A DNA stretch of 64,000 nucleotides from Bacteroidaceae bacterium (GCA_017529865.1 JAFXNA010000009.1:1-64000); one strand, 5' to 3'; shown: positions 53,274 through 61,081, numbered from the stretch's first letter. Numbers and translations: made by a program. The notes: generated from the letters alone by a model not told the origin.

Positions 53274-53589
53274 AAAAATATGCAAGACGTGGGAAGAGAT
53301 GAACCTTCAAACCATGTGTGCAAAGGACGCCGCGCCCAAGCTCGGTGTGTCCCCGACAACCCTCGTAATGGCTCTGAAAACGAGACGACCTGGGGCATAC
53401 AACCCTAACAAGTTCAAGGGTAGAAAGCCCCGTGTGTACATCTATCAGAACTGTCGTTTCTGCGGGTCCGCAACAAGCATCAGAATCGACATATCTACCA
53501 TAGATGAAGCCGAGAACAAGAAAATCGGGAAGACCTCCATCTATCTATGCAAGCATTGCCTATTGAAGCAAGCAAACCTCATCAAGTAA
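53248..53589 (+). CDS. helix-turn-helix plus zinc-finger protein, 113 aa
   Basis: Residues 20-45 read as a helix-turn-helix (Met-Cys-Ala-Lys-Asp-Ala-Ala-Pro-Lys-Leu-Gly-Val-Ser-Pro-Thr-Thr-Leu) and residues about 70-106 carry Cys-Arg-Phe-Cys and Cys-Lys-His-Cys pairs. A DNA-binding regulator or an adaptor for the methyltransferase is plausible but unproven. Confidence 0.75.
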   Translation: MTQTEEKYEKICKTWEEMNLQTMCAKDAAPKLGVSPTTLVMALKTRRPGAYNPNKFKGRKPRVYIYQNCRFCGSATSIRIDISTIDEAENKKIGKTSIYLCKHCLLKQANLIK

Positions 53590-53632
53590 ATGTAAAAATA
53601 TGTAAACATTTAAATTTTCTTTCGCTCATGTC

Positions 53633-53661
53633 TTGACATGGGCGTTTTATTTATGTATATT
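53633..53661 (+). promoter_or_regulatory. promoter for genes at 53692 and downstream
   Basis: TTGACA at 53633, 17 bp, TATATT at 53656. Confidence 0.8.
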
Positions 53662-53691
53662 TAATCATGTAATCAACCCAAGGAGGCCAAC

Positions 53692-53832
53692 ATGGCTGAA
53701 AAAGAAAACAAAGAGCAGCTTCAATGCCAAGACAGACTCGGTTTCGACCGCAGATTGAGCGGCGAGGCGATGCAGGAAAGCATCGTTGCCATGGCCCACC
53801 TCAACGACATGTCCGAGTGGGACGACGAATAA
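53692..53832 (+). CDS. small acidic protein, 46 aa
   Basis: ATG at 53692 after AAGGAGGCCAAC. Polar and acidic, ending Glu-Trp-Asp-Asp-Glu. First gene of the unit with 53849; no family is recognised. Confidence 0.7.
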   Translation: MAEKENKEQLQCQDRLGFDRRLSGEAMQESIVAMAHLNDMSEWDDE

Positions 53833-53848
53833 ATAAAAAGGAGACACT

Positions 53849-54214
53849 ATGCCTACAATCACATCATCAGATATCATTTCCTATTACGCATCCATGGTTG
53901 GATTCGGTCTTCGCCGCCTCATTGAAGGCTTCCGATTCGATAGCGGAAAGGGAAAGTTCGTCAAACTGCCTTACCCCACTGGCAGCCACTTCGATAGCCG
54001 CCTCGGTAAATTCGTCAAGGGAGATACCGAAGCAATCGAAATTCCCGAACCCGATTGGGAAAATCGACATGGCCAGCACAAAATGGTCGTCAAGCTCGCC
54101 GAACCGAGCAAGGATATTCCCGTGGAAAAAATCAGTGACAGGAATTCCAAGTTGATGTGCAAAGATTACTACAAGGAGTCCTTGCAGAAACTCTTGGCAG
54201 AACACGGATATTAG
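53849..54214 (+). CDS. hypothetical protein, 121 aa
   Basis: ATG at 53849 after AAAGGAGACACT. Two similar Phe-Asp-Ser-x-x-Gly-Lys-Phe-Val-Lys segments near residues 30 and 50 point to a short internal repeat. No family is recognised. Confidence 0.8.
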   Translation: MPTITSSDIISYYASMVGFGLRRLIEGFRFDSGKGKFVKLPYPTGSHFDSRLGKFVKGDTEAIEIPEPDWENRHGQHKMVVKLAEPSKDIPVEKISDRNSKLMCKDYYKESLQKLLAEHGY

Positions 54215-54224
54215 GAGACATCGT

Positions 54225-54305
54225 ATGCCCATATATATTGGTGAAGGTCCGTTAGAGAAGTATTGGCAGGGCAGTCAGGGTAAATGGCATCACGCTCTCG
54301 GGTGA
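54225..54305 (+). CDS. short peptide related to the protein at 55390, 26 aa
   Basis: ATG at 54225 after TTAGGAGACATCGT. The peptide shares the Tyr-Ile-Gly-Glu ... Tyr-x-Gln ... Gly-Lys-Trp-His-His pattern with the first 22 residues of the 55390 protein, so it may be a shortened paralogue rather than a chance frame. Confidence 0.5.
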   Translation: MPIYIGEGPLEKYWQGSQGKWHHALG

Positions 54306-54371
54306 TTAAACTCCACTACCCGTCCTCAAACATGCCTGTTTAAAAGTTCTCCGACTTTGGTTCCCGCAGGG

Positions 54372-54405
54372 TTATTGACCATTTGTTTGTGGATTGGGTC
54401 AATAA
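54372..54405. promoter_or_regulatory. 9-bp perfect inverted repeat upstream of the gene at 54432
   Basis: TTATTGACC (54372-54380) and GGTCAATAA (54397-54405), 16-base spacer; candidate operator or hairpin. No standard promoter is seen here. Confidence 0.4.
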
Positions 54406-54431
54406 ACATTATCCAAAAAAGGAAAAGTAAA

Positions 54432-54725
54432 ATGAAGAAAATCTTTGCAATCATCATGCTGTTTGCACTCTCATCTTTCGCAGGTGAAATGTGCGTGGTC
54501 ACGTTCAAGATTAAGCAGTCCACCTTCACGCTGAGCATCAGCGAGCATTTGAAGAACGAGGCCAACAAGCAGTTCCTCCAACTCCCCGTTGACTGTGATT
54601 TCTACAACACATTGAGGATTGGCCAGGAACTTCACAGCGAGTTCAAGGTAGGCTCGTTCATTTTCAACGGAGATTTCTCCAAGCTCGAAATCACCGTTCA
54701 CGACAAAAAGAAGGTCAAAAAGTAA
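54432..54725 (+). CDS. secreted protein with signal peptide, 97 aa
   Basis: Start at 54432 (AAAAGGAAAAGTAAA upstream). Residues 1-17 form a signal peptide (Met-Lys-Lys, hydrophobic core, Ser-Ser-Phe-Ala cleavage-like end). The mature part is short and basic with two Cys. Its stop overlaps the next ATG (TAATG). Role unknown, probably periplasmic. Confidence 0.75.
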   Translation: MKKIFAIIMLFALSSFAGEMCVVTFKIKQSTFTLSISEHLKNEANKQFLQLPVDCDFYNTLRIGQELHSEFKVGSFIFNGDFSKLEITVHDKKKVKK

Positions 54726-55021
54726 TGGCTGAATGCAAAAAAGAAGTATGGTCTGACTGGATTGAACTCGGAGATACCCACCTCTATTGTTCGATTCCCG
54801 CAGAGATTAGTGGTGGTTGGGATTATCACAACGTCCAATACCTCATGAAAGACGACAGTATTGTAGACGGGCAGTTGTACCCAGACGAAGTTCCTTGCAA
54901 CTACACCGACGACGATGGTAATGTCGTCGAAGATTGCACAAAGGAATGGTTGTTCGTAGACGACAACACCGACCCTGTATACTCTGTTGACGTTAAGGCA
55001 TGGCGTTACCAAAAGGAGTAG
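54725..55021 (+). CDS. hypothetical acidic protein, 98 aa
   Basis: Begins at the TAATG overlap with the secreted-protein gene. Acidic, Trp-containing, four Cys. No family is recognised. The next gene starts 3 bases after its stop. Confidence 0.8.
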   Translation: MAECKKEVWSDWIELGDTHLYCSIPAEISGGWDYHNVQYLMKDDSIVDGQLYPDEVPCNYTDDDGNVVEDCTKEWLFVDDNTDPVYSVDVKAWRYQKE

Positions 55022-55024
55022 ATT

Positions 55025-55387
55025 ATGGCAGAATACATTAGCACAGTAAGGGTAGGCGACACTATCTGCATCTTGTCACTGGCTCCTAACGCCGACGGCA
55101 CTCACGACCCCGCAGAGAAGCACTATGTGGGCAAGGAAGGTGTTGTCCAGAGCATTGACGACAAGGGCAATATCCACGGAACTTGGGGCGGCATCAGCCT
55201 TCTCCACGGTATTGACTCCTACGCTATCATCAAGCGTGCCCCGTTGAAGGAAGGCGAGTTTGCCAAACTGGATTACTTTGAGAAGATGGCGTTTGGAATT
55301 CCAGATGAACTCTTCTACGAGGGAAGGGAAGACCGTTCTGGAAGCCACAACTTCGACGACTTCATTCACAGTCTTAACGGGAGGTAA
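55025..55387 (+). CDS. DUF4314-like protein, 120 aa
   Basis: Residues 6-70 have a layout I associate with DUF4314: Val-Gly-Asp-Thr-Ile near residue 10, Lys-Glu-Gly-Val-Val-Gln-Ser-Ile-Asp-Asp-Lys-Gly-Asn-Ile-His-Gly-x-Trp near residue 37, then a strand containing Asp-Ser-Tyr-Ala-Ile-Ile. The function of that domain is unknown. The acidic C-terminal 50 residues are an addition. Assigned by motif memory. Confidence 0.65.
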   Translation: MAEYISTVRVGDTICILSLAPNADGTHDPAEKHYVGKEGVVQSIDDKGNIHGTWGGISLLHGIDSYAIIKRAPLKEGEFAKLDYFEKMAFGIPDELFYEGREDRSGSHNFDDFIHSLNGR

Positions 55388-55389
55388 CA

Positions 55390-55617
55390 ATGGCTAGATA
55401 TATCGGTGAACGCCGTGGCGAAATGTACTACCAGCGTGACGGCAAGTGGCATCATTGCAGAGACAACGGGCGTTGTTTCGATTCGTTGGAAGATGCCCAG
55501 AGAGACTTCGACAAGGTTTGTCCGAAGGCCCCTGGAGACGCTTTCTTCGGTGCTCTGTTTATCTTTCTTGTATGTTCCCTAGTTTTGAAATTGGCAGCAG
55601 GAATTTTCATGGTATGA
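55390..55617 (+). CDS. membrane protein with C-terminal segment, 75 aa
   Basis: N-terminal half is polar with a Gly-Lys-Trp-His-His pattern; residues 51-73 are hydrophobic (Phe-Phe-Gly-Ala-Leu-Phe-Ile-Phe-Leu-Val), giving a tail-anchored protein. Its end overlaps the next start by 4 bases. Confidence 0.8.
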   Translation: MARYIGERRGEMYYQRDGKWHHCRDNGRCFDSLEDAQRDFDKVCPKAPGDAFFGALFIFLVCSLVLKLAAGIFMV

Positions 55618-56246
55618 AACAGACTGATGAAAAGAAACCGATGAAAATGGAAGTTCTGTCCGACGAGACACGAGCAAAGCTGAAGGCAATCGCCGCCCGC
55701 ATAGATGAACTTAATGCGCAAATCAAGGAACTCCAACAGGAAGCGTACGACCTTGTTCCCAAGCATACCTTCGACGAATGCCGTGAAATGAAGTGCATCC
55801 ACACTTACAGGAACCGTTGGGACTGCCATCGTTCCTGTGTCCGCAGGAAGAACGAAATGGGCAACCTTAAAGACTACTACGAGAAGGAACAGCCCGTGTT
55901 CAAGCCCAAGGTGGAATACCCCACATTGGGCTGGAAGAAAGTGACCGCCCCTGGAATGAAATGGAATGGCGAATGGCACGGCGGTTGGGACGTGGTAAAG
56001 GAAACAGAGAAGACCCTAGTTCTCAGCGACAAGTCTATCCTCCTGAAAAGTACAATCCACATGATTGAAGATGTCATCTACATCTCTGACCGTAGCGGAG
56101 GTACCTACTTCTGTGCAGACGACCCTGCAACTCTCGATATGCAACTGGAGCTCAGGCATATCGAGTTCAAGAAACAATGTGAAAGAACTAAGCCTCTGAC
56201 AACTCCTATGACAGACATGCCAGCGCCCGATGAAATCCCTATGTAG
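55614..56246 (+). CDS. hypothetical protein, 210 aa
   Basis: The frame opens at 55446, but the ATG at 55614 overlapping the preceding stop (ATGA) is preferred. N-terminal coiled coil (residues 17-44), then a Cys-Arg-x4-Cys-Ile-His segment and a second Cys pair near residues 58-78, possibly a metal site, followed by a Trp/Gly-rich strand region. No family is recognised. Confidence 0.75.
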   Translation: MKQTDEKKPMKMEVLSDETRAKLKAIAARIDELNAQIKELQQEAYDLVPKHTFDECREMKCIHTYRNRWDCHRSCVRRKNEMGNLKDYYEKEQPVFKPKVEYPTLGWKKVTAPGMKWNGEWHGGWDVVKETEKTLVLSDKSILLKSTIHMIEDVIYISDRSGGTYFCADDPATLDMQLELRHIEFKKQCERTKPLTTPMTDMPAPDEIPM

Positions 56247-56254
56247 AGGTAAAC

Positions 56255-56554
56255 ATGAAAAAGAAAAGATGTCCGCTGTGCCAACCCAAAAATGGCAAAG
56301 GCAAGTATTTCAAAGAGTTCATACCAAAGAAAATATTCGGTGGTGCTTATATCGGAATGGGGATGAACAAGTGCTATGAACTTGAAGGAAACCACCTGAA
56401 GGTATATGTTGGCGCATGGTGCGAAACAAAGGAAAGTATCGCTTATGACAAAGAATGCGAAGCGAAGTCTTTGGCAATGTCCTTCACAATTTCCAGATGC
56501 CCCCTGTGCCACAGGAACGTTTTCCCTATTTCCCGTGCGAAAAATAAAACATAA
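56255..56554 (+). CDS. zinc-finger-like protein, 99 aa
   Basis: Two Cys-Pro-Leu-Cys pairs, near residue 6 and residue 82, flank a middle with a few aromatic residues and additional Cys. Basic at the N-terminus. A zinc-binding protein is likely; role unknown. Confidence 0.75.
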   Translation: MKKKRCPLCQPKNGKGKYFKEFIPKKIFGGAYIGMGMNKCYELEGNHLKVYVGAWCETKESIAYDKECEAKSLAMSFTISRCPLCHRNVFPISRAKNKT

Positions 56555-56570
56555 AATTTCATATATTCTC

Positions 56571-56599
56571 TTGACAATCGGCTTTTAACTTACTATATT
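56571..56599 (+). promoter_or_regulatory. promoter for the leaderless gene at 56610
   Basis: TTGACA at 56571, 17 bp, TATATT at 56594, only 10 bases before the ATG. Confidence 0.8.
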
Positions 56600-56609
56600 A
56601 TTTAGTACA

Positions 56610-56858
56610 ATGAAGTATACATTCCTCCAATACGAATTTCGAAACAAGTGGATTCACACAAGCTGGTGCGACAAGCTGTTCGCATCGGACGATGAACACT
56701 TCGACCGTGTACGTGATGCAATCTTCGGGTTGAAAGACGGTTCACGAGAACTGGTTTACCCAGAGGCTGCATCCCTGTTGAAAAAGCGTGAGCGTGATGC
56801 GTCGAGACATGCAATCAGTCTATACGCATCTCTCGGCCTTCTGAACAATTTAAATTAA
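56610..56858 (+). CDS. hypothetical protein, 82 aa
   Basis: The ATG is 10 bases after the -10 box and no ribosome binding site fits, so the mRNA leader is a few bases at most. Aromatic N-terminus (Tyr-Thr-Phe-Leu-Gln-Tyr-Glu-Phe), then a charged helical part. No family is recognised. Confidence 0.75.
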   Translation: MKYTFLQYEFRNKWIHTSWCDKLFASDDEHFDRVRDAIFGLKDGSRELVYPEAASLLKKRERDASRHAISLYASLGLLNNLN

Positions 56859-56887
56859 TTCAAACACAACTCTCAAAGGAGAAACCA

Positions 56888-57835
56888 ATGAACACCAATA
56901 CCAAAATCATCATCCTCATCGCGGCAATCGTGGCAATCTTCGCCCTTGCTCTCGGTTCTTTCACTTGCGTGGAACCGACCGAAGTCGGTGTCGTCAAGAC
57001 GAAAGGAAGCATCTCTGGCACGATTCCTCGTGGCAACGGTTACACCTTCAAGATTCCGTTCATCCAGTCAATCACAACAATCCCACTTGACCCGCAGAAG
57101 GACGACTTCACCTACGAAGTTGGCGATGACGGTGCTATCACGAAGGACATGCAGACTGTCGGCGTTTCCACATCCATCATCTACGTGTTCAATGAAGATG
57201 AAGCAGAAAACTTCGTCCGCAACTATACCAGAAGCTCTATGGAAAGCTTCTTCAAGTCCAACATGAAGACTTCATTGAAGGTGGTCATCGGCAAGTACTC
57301 CATCTATGACTTGACGAAGGAAACCGACAAGATTGCGGAAGAAGTTAAGAAGTTGATGGAAAAGAAGTGTGCAAAGTTCCCGATTACCATTCAGGATGTC
57401 AACATTTCCAACTGGGACTGGACGGGTGACTTTGACAACCAGATTAAGGAAACGATGATTAAGACACAGAAGGAAAAGACTGCCAAGGCTGACGTGGAAA
57501 TCGAAAAGGCAAACAACGAAAAGAAGGTTGTCGCCGCCCGTGCCCAGTTGCAGGCTGACTCTGCCACCTACCTCAATGCCCTCAACAAGGCTCAAAACGA
57601 ACTCGAAATCGCCAAGAAGAAGGCAGAGGCTGTCGTCGTTGCAGCAAAGGCAGAAGCTGAGGCTATGATTGCAAAGAACAAGGCTATCGCCGCCAACTAT
57701 GCTATTCAGCAGAGTGCATGGAAGCATGAAGAAACGATGGCACGTCTCGAAAAGTGGAACGGCAAGATGCCTGGTGCAGACGCCAACACAATCACCCCGA
57801 ACTTCTCGGGCATCAACATGAGCAAGGTGGAATAA
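56888..57835 (+). CDS. SPFH/band-7 (prohibitin-like) membrane protein, 315 aa
   Basis: N-terminal membrane segment at residues 6-24; a Val-Glu-Pro-Thr-Glu-Val-Gly-Val-Val start of the band-7 domain (about residues 28-200, with Tyr-Thr-Phe-Lys-Ile-Pro-Phe-Ile and Val-Asn-Ile-Ser-Asn); then an Ala/Lys/Glu coiled coil (about 200-285). Length and order fit SPFH/HflC-type proteins, which assemble in membranes and interact with proteases. Phage copies of this family are known; a role in membrane organisation or host takeover is inference. Confidence 0.85.
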   Translation: MNTNTKIIILIAAIVAIFALALGSFTCVEPTEVGVVKTKGSISGTIPRGNGYTFKIPFIQSITTIPLDPQKDDFTYEVGDDGAITKDMQTVGVSTSIIYVFNEDEAENFVRNYTRSSMESFFKSNMKTSLKVVIGKYSIYDLTKETDKIAEEVKKLMEKKCAKFPITIQDVNISNWDWTGDFDNQIKETMIKTQKEKTAKADVEIEKANNEKKVVAARAQLQADSATYLNALNKAQNELEIAKKKAEAVVVAAKAEAEAMIAKNKAIAANYAIQQSAWKHEETMARLEKWNGKMPGADANTITPNFSGINMSKVE

Positions 57836-57836
57836 A

Positions 57837-57953
57837 ATGGCGGTACTATTCGCTCTTTGTCTCGGATTTGCCCTCGGTTGCCTTTTCTGTAAGCTTATTG
57901 ATGTCATTCGTGAAAACAATAAGTTGAAGAAAGACAAGAACAACAAGAAGTAA
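57837..57953 (+). CDS. small membrane protein, 38 aa
   Basis: ATG at 57837, overlapping the preceding stop by a base. One hydrophobic segment (residues 2-22), then a basic Lys/Asn tail. It may be a partner of the SPFH protein, based only on adjacency. Confidence 0.65.
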   Translation: MAVLFALCLGFALGCLFCKLIDVIRENNKLKKDKNNKK

Positions 57954-57971
57954 TCAAATCCTGTTTAGAAG

Positions 57972-57999
57972 GCCCGTATGGATTTCCATACGGGCTTTT
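57972..57999 (+). terminator. intrinsic terminator
   Basis: GCCCGTATGG / CCATACGGGC stem with a 4-base loop, then TTTTATTAT. Confidence 0.9.
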
Positions 58000-58035
58000 A
58001 TTATAAACTGTAGTTGAATTACACTGGTGTTTACT

Positions 58036-58626
58036 ATGTTTCGCAAAAAACTGTTCTTGGAAAGCGTTCACAAACTTGGCTTGGGTCCAGAGAAGGAAAA
58101 TACCGTTATCTCACTGTTCGAGGCAACGCACGAAGAAGAACCCAATCTCATAGCAGATGAAAACCCGTCCGATATGCAGGACGCTCTTAGCGGAGAAATT
58201 GACGAGAAACCCGAGGGTTCAGCCTTTGAGGAACCGTCTGAGGAAGTTAGCGAAAACAAGCAGGAAATCCAGCGTATCATCGATAAACTTGACGTAATGC
58301 TTGAACCATTCAGAACAGCGAACGTACATCAGCATAGCCTCCCAAGCACACCTAATGGAACCCGCATGATGGTGGAACTAGGATACAGACTAAACGAATT
58401 CCATTTGGGTGGGGAATACCATGACATGCGTCAGGCGATGCAAATGATGTCATGGGAAGTCATCCAGTTCAACAAGGCTGAAAGCCCGTCAGAAGCATGG
58501 AAACTACAATTTAACCCTGGTGCCGCCCAAACTAAGAAATACAATGCCATTACAATGATTCGCCAATACATGCAGCGAATTGACCGCAACCTTGAAGCTA
58601 TCAAGGAAGCTGTCGGAATTATTTAA
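58036..58626 (+). CDS. hypothetical acidic protein, 196 aa
   Basis: The frame opens at GTG 58027; the ATG at 58036 is used, and neither has a strong ribosome binding site. Basic first 10 residues, very acidic Glu/Pro/Asp-rich residues 30-75 (likely disordered), then a folded C-terminal part. No family is recognised. No clear promoter was found. Confidence 0.7.
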   Translation: MFRKKLFLESVHKLGLGPEKENTVISLFEATHEEEPNLIADENPSDMQDALSGEIDEKPEGSAFEEPSEEVSENKQEIQRIIDKLDVMLEPFRTANVHQHSLPSTPNGTRMMVELGYRLNEFHLGGEYHDMRQAMQMMSWEVIQFNKAESPSEAWKLQFNPGAAQTKKYNAITMIRQYMQRIDRNLEAIKEAVGII

Positions 58627-58633
58627 TTATCTA

Positions 58634-58662
58634 TTGACAAACCACATTTAAGTTTCTATATT
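58634..58662 (+). promoter_or_regulatory. promoter for the gene at 58691
   Basis: TTGACA at 58634, 17 bp, TATATT at 58657. Confidence 0.8.
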
Positions 58663-58690
58663 ATTTATAGAAACTCAAAAAGGAATTGTC

Positions 58691-58987
58691 ATGAAAAAAG
58701 CAAAACACCAGATGGACCTTATCGGAAACCCATATCACGTCGATGAAAAGCATAATCTCGTCTTCGATACAGAATACGACTATGCAATTCATCTCGTTAA
58801 GAAAATGCTGAACAGCCGTCGCAACTCCAAGGCCGACCTTTCCTTCGTTCTTGGAGTACTGGGCCACGGCAAGAACGCCGAACTCCAAATGCGAAAGAAC
58901 CGTATAGAAAGAAAAGCGCTGCGGGAATACCAGATGCAGCGCTTCGGCGTGAAAGAGGTACGAAAGGACGCTACTCCTGCGGGGTAA
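58691..58987 (+). CDS. hypothetical basic protein, 98 aa
   Basis: ATG at 58691 after AAAGGAATTGTC. Highly basic with an Arg/Lys-rich second half (residues 65-92), suggesting nucleic-acid or membrane contact. Its last 17 bases overlap, tail to tail, the end of the opposing gene at 58971. Confidence 0.8.
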   Translation: MKKAKHQMDLIGNPYHVDEKHNLVFDTEYDYAIHLVKKMLNSRRNSKADLSFVLGVLGHGKNAELQMRKNRIERKALREYQMQRFGVKEVRKDATPAG

Positions 58988-59270
58988 CGCCGAATTTCTC
59001 AGGATGTTCTGTACTGATAGTAAGGTACGCAGTACTCCCGCCTTTTTCCGCACTAGGCATTGCAACATCGACCTTGACATCTGGGTCGATTCGTTGTAAT
59101 ATATCTGATGCAACCGCCTGGATATCCTGCTCCTTTACCTTCATCTCCTCGTCGCAACCAATGTACGTTCCTACATAGGAATTCATTTCCTTCCGTATTT
59201 TCTCAACAGCAAGTTTTGCGTGGATATTTGACAAAGTAGGCATATTTGTGTTCGCGTCACCGTAAGCCAT
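58971..59270 (-). CDS. hypothetical protein, 99 aa
   Basis: Last gene of the second - strand block. Helical with an Asn/Thr-rich start (Asp-Ala-Asn-Thr-Asn-Met-Pro-Thr), then a strand-rich C-terminal half (Val-Lys-Val-Asp-Val-Ala-Met-Pro, Thr-Ala-Tyr-Leu-Thr-Ile). Start after AGGAGAACCAA. No family is recognised. Confidence 0.8.
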   Translation of the reverse strand: MAYGDANTNMPTLSNIHAKLAVEKIRKEMNSYVGTYIGCDEEMKVKEQDIQAVASDILQRIDPDVKVDVAMPSAEKGGSTAYLTISTEHPEKFGVTPQE

Positions 59271-59279
59271 TTGGTTCTC

Positions 59280-59594
59280 CTACTTGCCTCTGTTTTCTTC
59301 AATGTGTTTCTTCACCATGTTCTTATCGTAGTGGTCAGAACCTGTGCAGATATACTCAAATTTACAGCGGCAACAGTAGTGCCAGTCTCCACGATACGGG
59401 CAGTTTTTCATTTCCTCGTATTCATCGGCAAGTTTGTGGGGATGGCTATCCCGCTGTTTCTTTTTCTCAAACAGTGATTTCACCTTGGTCTTAACACTCA
59501 TCCCCGCCCAATTATTCTCGGGCAGTGAGTTTATTATTTCCGTAGCTTCATCTTCTGTCAGTTCTAATTGAATTAGGTCTTGACGGCTCTGCAT
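59280..59594 (-). CDS. hypothetical Cys-rich protein, 104 aa
   Basis: An acidic helical N-terminus, then four Cys in residues 65-83 (Cys-Pro-Tyr-Arg, Cys-Cys-Arg-Cys, Ile-Cys-Thr), probably binding a metal. No family is recognised. Confidence 0.75.
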   Translation of the reverse strand: MQSRQDLIQLELTEDEATEIINSLPENNWAGMSVKTKVKSLFEKKKQRDSHPHKLADEYEEMKNCPYRGDWHYCCRCKFEYICTGSDHYDKNMVKKHIEENRGK

Positions 59595-59597
59595 AGG

Positions 59598-59882
59598 CTA
59601 TTTTCCACAGAGGTTGAACACGCTTAGGATGAACGATGCGACCTTCTCCAAATCCTCAGTAAGGGCGACTGTGCATCCCTCTCCCTCGGTATGGTTCTGA
59701 ATCCACACATCGTACATAGGCCCCATACCTGTCTCGATAATGATATCGACATCATCGGTAACGCTTAGATGGAGACGGTTTGAACCAACGCTCATGCGCT
59801 CACCGTCGGCATCAATCACTTCCTTGACACTGGTCGCCTGCATGATGTTCTTGACCAAGTCTTCTATTCTAGTATCCTTCAT
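59598..59882 (-). CDS. hypothetical protein, 94 aa
   Basis: A helix, then alternating strands (Leu-His-Leu-Ser-Val, Val-Asp-Ile-Ile-Ile-Glu-Thr) and a C-terminal helix with one Cys. Its start lies 3 bases from the upstream hydrolase stop. No family is recognised. Confidence 0.8.
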   Translation of the reverse strand: MKDTRIEDLVKNIMQATSVKEVIDADGERMSVGSNRLHLSVTDDVDIIIETGMGPMYDVWIQNHTEGEGCTVALTEDLEKVASFILSVFNLCGK

Positions 59883-59884
59883 GG

Positions 59885-60463
59885 CTACCCCTTGTAAAGC
59901 TGGTACTTCTTGCTCAGCTTATGGCTGATTTCGTCAGAAATCGGTTTGAACCAGATACCAACACGGCAACGGCCAACACCGTTCTCGTCGGTGAATTCTG
60001 GGGTCAAATCGGTCTTGCAAACATCGTCGATGAAACCATAGTCGATACCTTCGACCAATCCAAGTTCCTTTGCAACGTCCACAACCTTCATGAGATGGTT
60101 CAGGTTCTTCGCCTCGCAGATAGTCTTGGTGAAGATATCCTTGATGTAGCCTTCCCAGACTTCCTTCGGGATTTCAACAGAAACAGTAACGGTAGGACGG
60201 GCATGTTCGGACTTGTACTTGAATGTCTTCTCTCCACGTTCGTGTGCAGCCTTTGCCGCTTCATATACGGCTGGATGACGATACATCTGCCAGTAATCGG
60301 GAAATTCCTTTGTTGATACTGGCAAGGTGTCATACTCGTTATCCTTGACTCTACCATGCGTAAGCAGATTAAGCCAGAAACCTTCTGCACAGTGACCCAC
60401 CATTGCAGCCAACTTTCCAGGATGCAGCTGCAAATCCTTTCTGATAATAAACAATCTTCTCAT
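59885..60463 (-). CDS. type II peptidyl-tRNA hydrolase-like protein, 192 aa
   Basis: Start at 60463 (GAAGAGGAATAAA upstream). The N-terminus Arg-Leu-Phe-Ile-Ile-Arg-Lys-Asp-Leu-Gln-Leu-His-Pro-Gly-Lys-Leu-Ala-Ala-Met-Val-Gly-His-Cys-Ala matches the Pth2 opening motif, and a later Asp-Asp-Val-Cys-Lys-Thr-Asp-Leu-Thr-Pro-Glu segment occupies the catalytic region. It is longer than typical Pth2 (about 115-120 residues) by a 60-residue insertion. The family frees tRNA from peptidyl-tRNA. Usual in archaea and eukaryotes, it also occurs in some bacteria and phages. Confidence 0.8.
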   Translation of the reverse strand: MRRLFIIRKDLQLHPGKLAAMVGHCAEGFWLNLLTHGRVKDNEYDTLPVSTKEFPDYWQMYRHPAVYEAAKAAHERGEKTFKYKSEHARPTVTVSVEIPKEVWEGYIKDIFTKTICEAKNLNHLMKVVDVAKELGLVEGIDYGFIDDVCKTDLTPEFTDENGVGRCRVGIWFKPISDEISHKLSKKYQLYKG

Positions 60464-60464
60464 T

Positions 60465-60731
60465 TTATTCCTCTTCCCATGCGTTCTTACATTTGAGTAC
60501 AATACGGTTACGAGCATCACGCACAACCCAGTATTCGCCTTCAAGTCCCCATCCCTTGAAGTTCAAGGCACAGCACATGCCGTCGATATATCCCTTGTAG
60601 TAGCGCATCTCTGGGTTGGTTATTTGAACGCCGCAGCATCCTCCATCGGCATTCTTTGCGGCATCATTCAGATACTCAGTCACGAACGACTCAAGTCTAT
60701 CTTGTAATAGTTCCTTTATTTCGGGTCTCAT
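60465..60731 (-). CDS. hypothetical protein, 88 aa
   Basis: Start at 60731 (GGGAGGCCGTT upstream) chosen over 60788. A helix-rich first 30 residues, then Cys-Cys pairs (Gly-Gly-Cys-Cys-Gly-Val, Gly-Met-Cys-Cys-Ala) and a Trp-containing C-terminus. No family is recognised. Confidence 0.75.
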   Translation of the reverse strand: MRPEIKELLQDRLESFVTEYLNDAAKNADGGCCGVQITNPEMRYYKGYIDGMCCALNFKGWGLEGEYWVVRDARNRIVLKCKNAWEEE

Positions 60732-60907
60732 AACGGCCTCCCACATTTCGGACAGAAATTGATTGGTGAACTTTGGTCTGCATAGCATTCGATACGATAT
60801 GTACCGTCGCTGTCTCTACACAGATGAAAACGGTCAGTCCAACTATCGTCATCTGTGAAGTCTTCACCGCAACCAAGTCCATCCAACTGTTCGCAATACT
60901 TACACAT
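60728..60907 (-). CDS. small zinc-ribbon protein, 59 aa
   Basis: Overlaps the next start by 4 bases (ATGA). Starts Met-Cys-Lys-Tyr-Cys and ends Cys-Pro-Lys-Cys-Gly-Arg-Pro-Leu: two Cys-x2-Cys pairs at the termini form a typical phage zinc ribbon, with additional Cys/Asp in the middle. Partner unknown. Confidence 0.75.
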   Translation of the reverse strand: MCKYCEQLDGLGCGEDFTDDDSWTDRFHLCRDSDGTYRIECYADQSSPINFCPKCGRPL

Positions 60908-60910
60908 GAC

Positions 60911-61081
60911 CTACTCCAAGATTTTGCTAACCCTTACCTTCAAGTAGGATTTCTTGTAGATGTCAGGGTCTTTCTTACATAGTTTTGCAATATACTTGTT
61001 AGCAGCTTCCCGTGTCTTACAGGTAGCCATATACCAATGGTAGCCCATGCCCGATACTTGGAACACATTGTATATTTTCAT
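60911..61081 (-). CDS. hypothetical basic protein, 56 aa
   Basis: ATG complement at 61081 precedes a 56-residue basic protein with a strand at the start (Ile-Tyr-Asn-Val-Phe-Gln-Val), a Tyr/Trp-rich turn and Lys-rich helices. The start overlaps the end of the 61078 gene by 4 bases. No family is recognised. Confidence 0.7.
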   Translation of the reverse strand: MKIYNVFQVSGMGYHWYMATCKTREAANKYIAKLCKKDPDIYKKSYLKVRVSKILE

